DNA from: CAMDTE01 sp964504345
GTDB taxonomy: Bacteria > Bacteroidota > Bacteroidia > Flavobacteriales > Schleiferiaceae
Direction: 5' to 3'
Assembly: GCA_964504345.1 (NCBI GenBank)
Contig: CAZDDX010000001.1
Location: 1-64,000, forward strand
DNA: 64,000 nucleotides
The translations under genes were made by a program, and so were the position numbers. Under the pieces are notes generated by a model. The model ran no database searches, had not been told where the DNA came from, and was given only the letters and a program-made list of their open reading frames with translations. Positions 23,301 to 30,642 of this stretch are shown here, one piece after another; the stretch's first letter is position 1; each line of letters begins with the position of its first letter.

Positions 23301-23795
23301 ATGGAAAATTGGGGACCCCTTTTGGCCGGTGTTGCCGCGTTTGTTTTGATGGAAGGTGCTGCATGGGCAGCACACAAATACCTCATGCACGGTTGGTTGT
23401 GGTTTTTGCACGCAGACCACCACACCAAGGAACCGGGTTTTTTTGAAAAAAACGATGCCTTTTTCCTAATTTTCGCCGTTCCCAGTTGGTTGTGCATCAT
23501 GTTGGGCATGATGAACAACATTTGGATATCCGTGGGCTTCGGATTCGGAATTGCTGCCTACGGCTTGGCTTATTTTTTTGTGCACGAATTGTTCATTCAT
23601 CAGCGTTTTCGATGGATCCGAAACATCGACACCCCCTATTTTCGGGCCGTTCGTCGGCTGCACAAAATGCACCACAAGGTTCTGACTAAGGAGGATTCTG
23701 CCCATTTTGGCATGTTGTGGGTTCCACGGCAGTTGATTCGGGAAGAAGCGGCCGCCCTGAAAAAGGAACAGCAACGCGCCCAGCAACAGGCTTAG
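23301..23795 (+). CDS. crtZ: beta-carotene hydroxylase (CrtZ type)
   Basis: Hydroxylates the rings of beta-carotene, giving zeaxanthin. A 164-residue membrane protein with the di-iron histidine boxes in family order: HKYLMH, HADHH, HELFIHQR and HKMHH, set among hydrophobic helices (about 5-25, 55-75, 78-98). It is followed one base later by the lycopene cyclase gene, so the two form a carotenoid pair. crtB, crtI and crtE are not in the window. Confidence 0.93.
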   Translation: MENWGPLLAGVAAFVLMEGAAWAAHKYLMHGWLWFLHADHHTKEPGFFEKNDAFFLIFAVPSWLCIMLGMMNNIWISVGFGFGIAAYGLAYFFVHELFIHQRFRWIRNIDTPYFRAVRRLHKMHHKVLTKEDSAHFGMLWVPRQLIREEAAALKKEQQRAQQQA

Positions 23796-23796
23796 C

Positions 23797-24498
23797 ATGG
23801 AGAAATACCTGTATTTAGGCCTGATCGCCTTCACTTTTTTTGGTCCGCTTTCGCGCTCGTTTGAATCCCGCATCCGGTACATCCAGTACTGGCGTTCCTT
23901 GTTGGTGGGCACATTCGCGGTTCTGGTGGTTTTCATACCGTGGGACGTTTTCTTCACCGCGCAAGGCCATTGGGGATTTTCCCAACGGTACGTGGTGGGT
24001 TGGAAACCCTTGGGACTGCCTATTGAAGAGTGGCTGTTTTTTGTGGTGGTGCCTTTTGCGTGTATGTTCATCTACGAAGTGCTGAATCTGTTTTTCCCCT
24101 GGACGGAGTGCGGCCAAAAATGGCCCCGGGTTACCGCTTGGATTCTTTTGGTGGCGACGGCGCTCGGTGCAGCAGCCTTTGCCGAACGTGCCTATCCGGC
24201 ACTCACCTTCGCATTGGCGGCCTTGGCTTTGGCCTTGGTTTTGCGCTATCGGGTATCTTGGTTGGGCCCGTTTTTTCGGGGTTGGGCCATCAGTTTGGTG
24301 CCGTTTTTCCTGGTTAACGGCGTCTTGACGGGCACGGGCTTGGACGAGCCCGTGGTTTGGTACAACAACGAAGAAAACATGGGCATACGACTGGGCACCA
24401 TCCCCGCAGAAGACGCTTTTTACGGCATGCTCATGATGCTTTTGTATACCTCCGCAGTAGAATGGCACCGTACCCGGTTGAAGAAGACAAACGTTTAG
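23797..24498 (+). CDS. lycopene beta-cyclase, heterodimer-type fused (CrtYcd)
   Basis: A 233-residue protein with about seven membrane helices. The two halves carry the repeated acidic cyclase motifs GLPIEEWLFF and GTIPAEDAFYG, as in CrtYc-CrtYd fusions. It closes the ends of lycopene to give beta-carotene, which CrtZ next door would hydroxylate. Its last 37 bases overlap the start of a pseudouridine synthase gene in another frame. Confidence 0.9.
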   Translation: MEKYLYLGLIAFTFFGPLSRSFESRIRYIQYWRSLLVGTFAVLVVFIPWDVFFTAQGHWGFSQRYVVGWKPLGLPIEEWLFFVVVPFACMFIYEVLNLFFPWTECGQKWPRVTAWILLVATALGAAAFAERAYPALTFALAALALALVLRYRVSWLGPFFRGWAISLVPFFLVNGVLTGTGLDEPVVWYNNEENMGIRLGTIPAEDAFYGMLMMLLYTSAVEWHRTRLKKTNV

Positions 24499-25085
24499 GC
24501 GTTTGGTTCAAGCCCGCGGGCTTGATGGTGGAGCCCGATCGATTGGGGCACCCGAATTTGCAGGAGGTGGTCTCCGATCAGTTGGGTAGGACCGTTTGGC
24601 CCATTCATCGTTTGGACCGTCCAACTTCGGGCTTGGTGTTGTTTGCCTACCAAAAATCAGCAGTCGCTCCATTAATGCAACTTTTTGAGCACCGTCGGGT
24701 TCGAAAATTATACACCGCCTGGTTGGAGCGCCACTGGGAGGAAGGTGCCGTGGAATGGTGGGATTTGGGCGTGAAAAACCCTGCTGCATTCCGAATGGAT
24801 GTTGTGGAAAACGAACAGCCGGGGGCCTTGAAAATGGGTCTTCGAGCCCAATCAACGGCCAATCCAGACCGGGTAGCGGTTGAACTGTTGACGGGCAGAT
24901 ACCACCAAATTCGTGCTCAATTGAGTGCCCACGGGTACCCGGTGCGTGGGGATGTTGCGTATGGAGCGCAGCCCTGGCAACACGGCTCCTGCATCGGGCT
25001 GCATGCGGGTTTCTTGGGGTTTGACGACCCTTGGACGCACGAGCCGCGTCAATGGAGCGTGGAAGCTACTTGGGACCACCTTTAA
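24462..25085 (+). CDS. RluA-family pseudouridine synthase
   Basis: A 207-residue single-domain synthase without an S4 domain. FKPAGLMVEPD is followed by the catalytic PIHRLDRPTSGLVLF, then RKLYTAWLERHW and the RYHQIRAQLSAHGYPVRGDVAYG segment. Its target may be tRNA (TruC-like, because it is short) or rRNA. The ATG at 24462 lies inside the cyclase gene; later in-frame starts would cut the conserved FKPAG segment, so the overlap seems real. It meets the convergent DMT gene with a four-base palindromic stop overlap (TTAA). Confidence 0.85.
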   Translation: MAPYPVEEDKRLGVWFKPAGLMVEPDRLGHPNLQEVVSDQLGRTVWPIHRLDRPTSGLVLFAYQKSAVAPLMQLFEHRRVRKLYTAWLERHWEEGAVEWWDLGVKNPAAFRMDVVENEQPGALKMGLRAQSTANPDRVAVELLTGRYHQIRAQLSAHGYPVRGDVAYGAQPWQHGSCIGLHAGFLGFDDPWTHEPRQWSVEATWDHL

Positions 25086-25939
25086 CTCATCAGCGTCAGC
25101 CAGGCGCCGGTGAGTCCGGCGGCGGCAAAATAGGCTAAATACGCCCAGTCTTCTTTCGATTTTGGGCCGTGAAGCGCTAAGTAATTGACGGAAAATCCCA
25201 ACCCACTGAGCAGCACCACTTGCGGCAGGGCGGCCGCCCCCAAAGCCCCAAAATAGGCGAGTTGACCGCCTGTTGAAAAGGCCGCTTGGATGCCTGCTTG
25301 TCGGAGCAATGGACGGTTAAATCGTTTCCATTCGCCCCCAACGGTACCCAAGGCCAAAGCCAACAAACCTTGCGTGCATTCCGCAATCAGGAAAAACGGT
25401 AGAGACCCCAATTCCCGGAGGGCAGGCACGGACAACGGATAGTACAAGCCGTACGCCAAGCCTGCTGCGGCGGGTATCCAGCCGCGAATACCACCGCGTC
25501 GGAACAACAAAAGCAATTGAATGGAGAGCAGCAAGGTAGCTGCAAGTACCTGGTATCCGCTGGGCCAGGTGCCGCTCAAAGCCGTTCCAACCGCAAAACC
25601 CACCACAACATTGAGGGATTGACCCACCAAAGCGGATGCGGAATGGTCTGAATTCAAGCTCCGCACAAAGGCCCACAGCCCCAAAAAGCCCAATCCACCC
25701 AATCCAACGGCTTGCCAAGTGGCGCCGTTCCAAGTCCAGGAAGGCAAATCGCCACTCCACATCCACCAACCCACTGCAGCCCATAAACTTCCGATTAATG
25801 AGCGTGTTCCAATAAACAAGAGGGTGGGGGCCGGCTGTTCTTTGAACCGCCAAAAGCGGTTTCCCCAGGCGAAAAGCACCAGGGACAGCGCAATGCAACC
25901 CAATAAAAAAACATTCGTCGTCCCCATAACCGCGTCCAT
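25082..25939 (-). CDS. EamA/DMT-like membrane protein
   Basis: A 285-residue protein with about ten hydrophobic helices in two halves, as in drug/metabolite transporters (LLGCIALSLVLFAWGN at the start, LVGQSLNVVVGFAVGTALSG in the middle, VVLLSGLGFSVNYLALH late). Substrate unknown. It has its own promoter element seven bases upstream, divergent from nusB. A second in-frame ATG at 25927 is possible. Confidence 0.75.
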   Translation of the reverse strand: MDAVMGTTNVFLLGCIALSLVLFAWGNRFWRFKEQPAPTLLFIGTRSLIGSLWAAVGWWMWSGDLPSWTWNGATWQAVGLGGLGFLGLWAFVRSLNSDHSASALVGQSLNVVVGFAVGTALSGTWPSGYQVLAATLLLSIQLLLLFRRGGIRGWIPAAAGLAYGLYYPLSVPALRELGSLPFFLIAECTQGLLALALGTVGGEWKRFNRPLLRQAGIQAAFSTGGQLAYFGALGAAALPQVVLLSGLGFSVNYLALHGPKSKEDWAYLAYFAAAGLTGAWLTLMS

Positions 25940-25946
25940 AGTTGCA

Positions 25947-25954
25947 CAAAAGTA
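25947..25954 (-). promoter_or_regulatory. -7 element for the DMT-like gene
   Basis: Read leftward this is TACTTTTG, a full TAnnTTTG match, seven bases before the ATG at 25939. Confidence 0.6.
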
Positions 25955-25977
25955 CCCTTGCTTCGTGGGAAATGAGC

Positions 25978-25985
25978 TACCTTTG
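25978..25985 (+). promoter_or_regulatory. -7 element for nusB
   Basis: TACCTTTG, 20 bases before the nusB ATG, with a CTTG about 17 bases upstream as a weak -33. Divergent from the DMT-like gene promoter, 23 bases away. Confidence 0.65.
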
Positions 25986-26005
25986 CACCTTCAAAATCGT
26001 TCTAT

Positions 26006-26929
26006 ATGTTGACGCGCCGCCATATTCGGATCAAAGTCCTCCAAAGTTTGTACGCCTTTATTCAAAACGAAGGAACGTCAGGAGCTAAGGCCTTGAGCGA
26101 ATTGGAAAAGAGCTTGGCCAACATTTACCGTTTGTATTTACTGGATCTTCAGATTTTGCGCCAACTTGTTTACTTCTTGGAGGAACGCAAGGCCATTGAA
26201 GAGAAAAAACAATTTCCTTCTCCGACGCTCATCAAGACCTTGGATACGGCGGTTTCGCATCCCTTTTTGCGTCGCTTGGCCGACGACGACGATTTGGTGT
26301 CTGCTTTGGAGATTCATCGCGTTCATTTTGGAGACGCCTCGGACGTGGTCCGCAAGTTGCTTTTTGATTATTGGCAATCGGAATTAGCTAAAACGCATTT
26401 TGATGAAAATCAACCGCTTGGAGAAGGTTGGTTGAAGCAGTTTTACGGCCAGTACGTTGCCAACAACGAAGATCTTCACGCGGTGTACGAAGGCATGGAA
26501 ATGCACTGGGCAGACGATTTGGAGGCTGCACAAATGATGGTGGTTAAAACCATGAAAAACCTGCGTCAGAACAAACCCCTTTTGGTGGAATTGTACAAGG
26601 ACGAAGATGATGCACGTTTTGGAAAAGAATTGATTATCAAGGTTTTGGCTGATCGTTCGGACTGGGAAAAGCGCTTAATCGAGAAGTCCACCCATTGGGA
26701 CATTGACCGCATGGCTTTGGTGGATCGTTTGTTGGTGGAAATGGCTTTGTCCGAACTGGTTGGCTTTCCGGAAGTCCCGCCCCGCGTAACCATCAACGAG
26801 GCTTTGGACGTGGCCAAATCGTACTCCACTCCGAAGTCCGCCGCATTTGTCAACGGTTTGATCGACAGTATTTTCACTGACCTGAAAGCCGAGGGTAAGG
26901 TCCAGAAAATCGGCAGGGGACTGTTGTAA
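26006..26929 (+). CDS. nusB: transcription antitermination factor NusB, long form
   Basis: NusB with S10 supports rRNA antitermination. This is the long Bacteroidota form: 307 residues against about 140 in E. coli. The N-terminus MLTRRHIRIKVLQSLYAFIQ is the family start. A helical insert covers about 30-170, and the conserved C-terminal half includes DRMALVDRLLVEMALSEL, VTINEALDVAKSYSTPKSAAFVNGLID. It heads a run with a DUF1573 lipoprotein and yajC, the latter two behind their own promoter. Confidence 0.93.
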   Translation: MLTRRHIRIKVLQSLYAFIQNEGTSGAKALSELEKSLANIYRLYLLDLQILRQLVYFLEERKAIEEKKQFPSPTLIKTLDTAVSHPFLRRLADDDDLVSALEIHRVHFGDASDVVRKLLFDYWQSELAKTHFDENQPLGEGWLKQFYGQYVANNEDLHAVYEGMEMHWADDLEAAQMMVVKTMKNLRQNKPLLVELYKDEDDARFGKELIIKVLADRSDWEKRLIEKSTHWDIDRMALVDRLLVEMALSELVGFPEVPPRVTINEALDVAKSYSTPKSAAFVNGLIDSIFTDLKAEGKVQKIGRGLL

Positions 26930-26990
26930 TCCGTTTCCCAAGCACCAAAATTCAACCTGTATTGGGCTTCGAGAATCTGCGTCGCTTCGT

Positions 26991-26998
26991 TACCTTTG
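26991..26998 (+). promoter_or_regulatory. -7 element for the DUF1573/yajC pair
   Basis: TACCTTTG, five bases before the ATG at 27004, again suggesting a leaderless start. Confidence 0.7.
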
Positions 26999-27003
26999 AA
27001 ACC

Positions 27004-27453
27004 ATGAAAACAAGAACTTATTTTCTTTTATTTGCCGTTTTGGGATTGCTGGTTTCCTGCACCAGTCCTTCGGATGAGATTCAGTCTGCAGACGCCAATG
27101 AGTCTTTGGGCGTTGATGCTGTTGACAGCGGAAAATTACCCGTATTTGAGTTTTCTGAAGAGGAGTTTGACTTCGGTCTGATTCAAGAAGGTGAAGTGGT
27201 TACCCACGACTTTAAATTCACCAATACGGGCGACGTTCCTTTGGTGATCAGTGCGGCACAGGGTTCTTGCGGTTGCACGGTTCCAGACTATCCCCGAACT
27301 CCGATAGCACCGGGAGCTGAAGGCGTAATCAACGTTTCTTTTGATTCCAATAAGCGTGGAGGCAAGCAAGAAAAGACCGTTACTTTGACCGCGAACACGG
27401 TTCCCAATGTTCATGTATTGAAAATAACAGCCAACGTAAACCCCAAGAAATAA
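27004..27453 (+). CDS. DUF1573 lipoprotein
   Basis: A 149-residue lipoprotein: leader MKTRTYFLLFAVLGLLVSC with the lipidated Cys at 19, then an Asp/Glu-rich linker and a DUF1573 beta-sandwich (FDFGLIQEGEVVTHDFKFTNTGDVPLVI, GSCGCTVPDYPRTPIAPG, KTVTLTANT). The domain is Ig-like; its function is unknown. ATG 27004 is preferred over the upstream open frame because of the promoter spacing and the leader. yajC starts on the base after its stop. Confidence 0.9.
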   Translation: MKTRTYFLLFAVLGLLVSCTSPSDEIQSADANESLGVDAVDSGKLPVFEFSEEEFDFGLIQEGEVVTHDFKFTNTGDVPLVISAAQGSCGCTVPDYPRTPIAPGAEGVINVSFDSNKRGGKQEKTVTLTANTVPNVHVLKITANVNPKK

Positions 27454-27765
27454 ATGACTTACTTGTCTCTATTGCAAGCAGATGCCAGCGGCATCATGAG
27501 TTTTTTACCCATCATCGCCATTGTTGCGGTCATGTACTTTTTCATGCTTCGTCCGCAAATGAAGCGTCAGAAAGAAGAAACGGCCTTCCGTTCCGCATTG
27601 GAAAAAGGCATGAAGGTGGTGACCATTGGTGGCATCCACGGAAAGGTTTTGGAGATCAACGATACCACGGTGTTGATTGAATCGGAAAATACCAAGCTAC
27701 GTGTGGAGCGTTCTGCGGTGAGTAAAGAACTATCGGCTCAGTTCCAATCCAAGGAAAAGAAGTAA
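27454..27765 (+). CDS. yajC: preprotein translocase subunit YajC
   Basis: A small accessory subunit of the SecDF-YajC complex. 103 residues with one membrane helix (about 16-33, FLPIIAIVAVMYFFML) followed by RPQMKRQKEE and the soluble domain KVVTIGGIHGKVLEINDTTVLIE. It abuts the DUF1573 gene with no gap and ends before a strong terminator. secD/F are not nearby. Confidence 0.95.
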   Translation: MTYLSLLQADASGIMSFLPIIAIVAVMYFFMLRPQMKRQKEETAFRSALEKGMKVVTIGGIHGKVLEINDTTVLIESENTKLRVERSAVSKELSAQFQSKEKK

Positions 27766-27791
27766 GAGCCCCCAAGCAATTTGGGTCAAAG

Positions 27792-27828
27792 AAAAAGCCC
27801 CGAACGACTGCGTCGTTCGGGGCTTTTT
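27792..27828. terminator. bidirectional terminator between yajC and a convergent gene
   Basis: A 17-pair perfect stem (27792-27808 with 27812-27828), three-base loop, A run on one side and T run on the other. It serves yajC and the leftward TPR-like gene. Confidence 0.92.
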
Positions 27829-27849
27829 AGTACCGGTTAAGCAGGTTCG

Positions 27850-28365
27850 TTAAATGCGTTTCAGTTGCTGCTGTAGCATTTTGATTTGATCCGTCATCAA
27901 TCCACGAGAATCCAATTTTTTGGCTTCGGTCAAAAGCGTCTGTGCTTCTATTTTGCGTCGTTTGGACAGCGCCATGCCTGCCAATTGCAATTTGGCCATT
28001 GCTTGATCTTCTTTCTGCCGAAGGCCGGTCTGGAGCGCCTTGCGCATCCACTGCTCCGCCTTATTCAGGTTGGTTTGGGAAACGAGTACCCCTTGCAGAA
28101 AGTAGTAGTACGCCAGCTGGCCTTTAATCAATGTTGTTTCCGGAGTGCGAATGGCCGCGAGGTGTTTGCCCGCAGATGCCATGTCTTGCTTTCGCAAATA
28201 CCACAAAGCCATAAGAATGCGCTCGTGACGGAAGTACAAAAATATCGGGAATGCAGTGAGCAATACCCAGAAAATACCGTTGCCTATTTCTCCTTCAATA
28301 AACTGCCAAATGCCGAGTCCGAAAAACAAGACGGCAATGCCGATGCGTAAAATGCGTTGAATCAT
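27850..28365 (-). CDS. membrane-anchored helical-repeat (TPR-like) protein
   Basis: A 171-residue protein with two N-terminal membrane helices (about 5-21 and 27-44) and a cytoplasmic helical part with TPR-like spacing (GKHLAAIRTPETTLIKGQLAYYYFLQG, KAEQWMRKALQTGLRQ, AMAKLQLAGMALSKRR). No enzyme motif; function unknown. The start is supported by TACCTTTG four bases upstream. Confidence 0.75.
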   Translation of the reverse strand: MIQRILRIGIAVLFFGLGIWQFIEGEIGNGIFWVLLTAFPIFLYFRHERILMALWYLRKQDMASAGKHLAAIRTPETTLIKGQLAYYYFLQGVLVSQTNLNKAEQWMRKALQTGLRQKEDQAMAKLQLAGMALSKRRKIEAQTLLTEAKKLDSRGLMTDQIKMLQQQLKRI

Positions 28366-28369
28366 GCGT

Positions 28370-28377
28370 CAAAGGTA
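28370..28377 (-). promoter_or_regulatory. -7 element for the TPR-like gene
   Basis: Read leftward this is TACCTTTG, four bases before the ATG at 28365. Confidence 0.7.
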
Positions 28378-28443
28378 CAACAGGCAAAGCACGGACGCGC
28401 GAACTGAGGCGTACGCTGGAAAGTTCAGAAAAGTTAGACGGTA

Positions 28444-29088
28444 TCAGTCCAAAAGTTCAATGCGGTTGCGGCCCAGAGCCACTCGGCCGTCGATTTCCAA
28501 TTTTTTGAGGAGTCGAGAAATGACTTCGCGCGAAGAGTGTAGGGCCGTAGCAATGTCTCCATGGCTCAAAGGAAGTACGGAGTTTTGGTTTAAAGCACTC
28601 CGGCGCTCGTGTAAATACGCCATCAACCGTTCGTCCAATTGCCGGAACGCTACGGAATCCAAGGCATTCAATGCTTCTTCAAAACGCTGTTGATAAGACT
28701 GAAGTACAAATCGACGCCATTCGGGAAAATCGTCGAACCACTGCGCTGCGCGTTGAAGCGGGAGGATGAATAATACGCTGTCCTCTTCAGCAACCACTTC
28801 TACGTGGGCTACCGTGGAGGACATGCAACAGCTGATGGTGCTAGCACACGTGCTTCCTTCGCGCAAAAAATAGAGGAAGAGCTCTTTGTCGTTTACGGCG
28901 TCTACGCGTGCCACGCGCAGCGTGCCGGAGAGCACCAAGGGAACGAAGTCTACGGGTGTTCCTGGGTCCGCTATGTAGGTCCCTGCTTTTACGTCCTTTA
29001 ATTTACCTTCCTCCAGCAAGGTTTTCAACAACGCTTCATCTTGAAAACCAATGAAATGAAGCCTATTTCGGAGCAATTCTTCGTTCAT
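28444..29088 (-). CDS. Crp/Fnr-family transcriptional regulator with a Cys cluster
   Basis: 214 residues: an N-terminal cyclic-nucleotide-like beta-roll (about 20-115), a dimer helix and a C-terminal winged helix (LPLSHGDIATALHSSREVISRLLKKLEIDG). Cysteines 81, 87 and 88 (STCASTISCC) sit in the beta-roll where classical Crp has its cAMP-binding region; the canonical cAMP pocket is not apparent. Redox or metal sensing is possible, but the spacing is not that of FNR. Targets are unknown; phoH diverges from it across 102 bases. Confidence 0.87.
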   Translation of the reverse strand: MNEELLRNRLHFIGFQDEALLKTLLEEGKLKDVKAGTYIADPGTPVDFVPLVLSGTLRVARVDAVNDKELFLYFLREGSTCASTISCCMSSTVAHVEVVAEEDSVLFILPLQRAAQWFDDFPEWRRFVLQSYQQRFEEALNALDSVAFRQLDERLMAYLHERRSALNQNSVLPLSHGDIATALHSSREVISRLLKKLEIDGRVALGRNRIELLD

Positions 29089-29190
29089 TTCGTTTGAATC
29101 GTAGTCTTTTTGTGAATAAAATAAACAAACCTGAAAAGTGCTTTTCTTTCGAAAGAAGTATAACTTTTCACCACTAAAGATAGAGCAAAC

Positions 29191-30567
29191 ATGGCAGCTA
29201 CGTCCAGCGCATCTACACGAAGTTCCTCCAAAAAACCCAAGAAGATTTTTGTCTTGGATACATCCGTTATTTTATTTGATCACAACTCCATCATGGAGTT
29301 TGACGAGCACGATGTGGCCATTCCCCTTGCGGTTTTGGAAGAGTTGGATGAATTTAAGAAGGGCAACGACACCAAGAATTTTGAAGCGCGTGAATTCATT
29401 CGATTCTTGGACAAGAAGGCAGGGAACCGCACCATCAACAATTGGATCAATTTGAACGGGCCCGGAAAGGGCAAGTTCAAGGTAGTTATGGCGCCCAAGG
29501 TACCTGAGGAGCTAGACGCCACAAGGCTTTTTGGTTCCGGCAAAAACGACCACAAGATCCTCAATGCTGCACTGCACTTGCAACTGGAAGAACCAACCCG
29601 TAAAGTTATCCTGGTTACGAAGGACATCAATTTGCGCTTGAAGGCCAAGTCATTGAATGTTGCGGCGGAGGATTTTCTCACTGGAAAAATCCAAAACGTA
29701 CAAGGACTGCACCGGGGGCGGGAAATCTTGACGGGGGTGCCGCAAAAACTTCTAACTCAACTCTACGCTACGCGCCGAGTTGTGGTGGAAGGGGGTAAGG
29801 TTACTGCAAAAATAACCTTGGAGCCCAATCAGTTTTACATCATGAAAACGGGAAAATCCAGTTGTTTGGGTTTTTTCCACGGACCCACACAAACGTTGGA
29901 GTTGGTGGAAAAGAACACCGTTTACGGAATTAAACCTCGAAATTCCGAGCAAACCTTTGCCTTGCATGCTCTTTTGCATCCGGAAATAAAATTGATGACC
30001 ATCACGGGTGTGGCCGGCACGGGAAAAACACTGTTGGCCTTGGCCGCTGCCCTGGAACAACGGCGTGAGTACAAGCAAATTTTCTTGGCCCGACCCATTG
30101 TTCCGTTGAGCAACAAAGACATTGGATTTCTTCCAGGGGATGCCGAAGCAAAAGTGAATCCGTACATGCAGCCCTTGTGGGACAACCTGAAATTCATCAA
30201 GAATCAATTTGGCGAACGCGATCGAAATTTCAAGCAAATCGATGAAATGGTAGAGAACGAGAAGATCGTGGTGGCGCCGCTTGCGTTTATTCGCGGTCGA
30301 TCCCTCTCCAACATCATTTTCATTGTGGACGAAGCTCAGAACTTAACGCCGCACGAAGTCAAAACAATCATTACGCGGGCTGGTGAAAATGCCAAGTTCA
30401 TTTTTACCGGTGATGTGCAACAAATTGATACCCCCTACTTGGACGAGCAATCCAATGGATTGTCCTACATCGTGGACCGATTGAAAGGCGCCAATCTCTA
30501 CGCACACATAATGCTGGAGAAGGGAGAACGGTCCGAGTTGGCAAATTTGGCGAACGAAAAATTATAA
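29191..30567 (+). CDS. PIN domain - PhoH-like ATPase fusion
   Basis: A 458-residue protein: a PIN nuclease domain (about 18-150, FVLDTSVILFDH with acidic residues, later VTKDINLRLKA) joined to a PhoH-type P-loop ATPase (Walker A GVAGTGKT near 275, Walker B FIVDEAQNLTPHEVK, arginine-bearing FTGDVQQIDTPYLD). Such PIN-PhoH proteins are thought to be RNA helicase-nucleases (YlaK/PhoH2 class). No antitoxin-like gene accompanies it. A TAACTTTT sequence at 29161-29168 may be a weak promoter element. Confidence 0.9.
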   Translation: MAATSSASTRSSSKKPKKIFVLDTSVILFDHNSIMEFDEHDVAIPLAVLEELDEFKKGNDTKNFEAREFIRFLDKKAGNRTINNWINLNGPGKGKFKVVMAPKVPEELDATRLFGSGKNDHKILNAALHLQLEEPTRKVILVTKDINLRLKAKSLNVAAEDFLTGKIQNVQGLHRGREILTGVPQKLLTQLYATRRVVVEGGKVTAKITLEPNQFYIMKTGKSSCLGFFHGPTQTLELVEKNTVYGIKPRNSEQTFALHALLHPEIKLMTITGVAGTGKTLLALAAALEQRREYKQIFLARPIVPLSNKDIGFLPGDAEAKVNPYMQPLWDNLKFIKNQFGERDRNFKQIDEMVENEKIVVAPLAFIRGRSLSNIIFIVDEAQNLTPHEVKTIITRAGENAKFIFTGDVQQIDTPYLDEQSNGLSYIVDRLKGANLYAHIMLEKGERSELANLANEKL

Positions 30568-30584
30568 GAGAGAACGACGGCCTC

Positions 30585-30614
30585 AAAAAAAAGAGGTGTC
30601 TCCAACGAGACACC
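30585..30614 (-). terminator. terminator of pckA
   Basis: Read leftward, an eight-pair stem (30607-30614 with 30595-30602), four-base loop and a T run (A run at 30585-30592 on the plus strand). It lies 28 bases past the pckA stop. Confidence 0.8.
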
Positions 30615-30642
30615 CCCCATTTCCGTTAGATTAACTTAAGCA

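Noticed and set aside
30595..30614. phoH terminator on the plus strand
   Set aside because: In the rightward direction the stem is followed by C and mixed bases, not T. The T run exists only leftward, so it is assigned to pckA.
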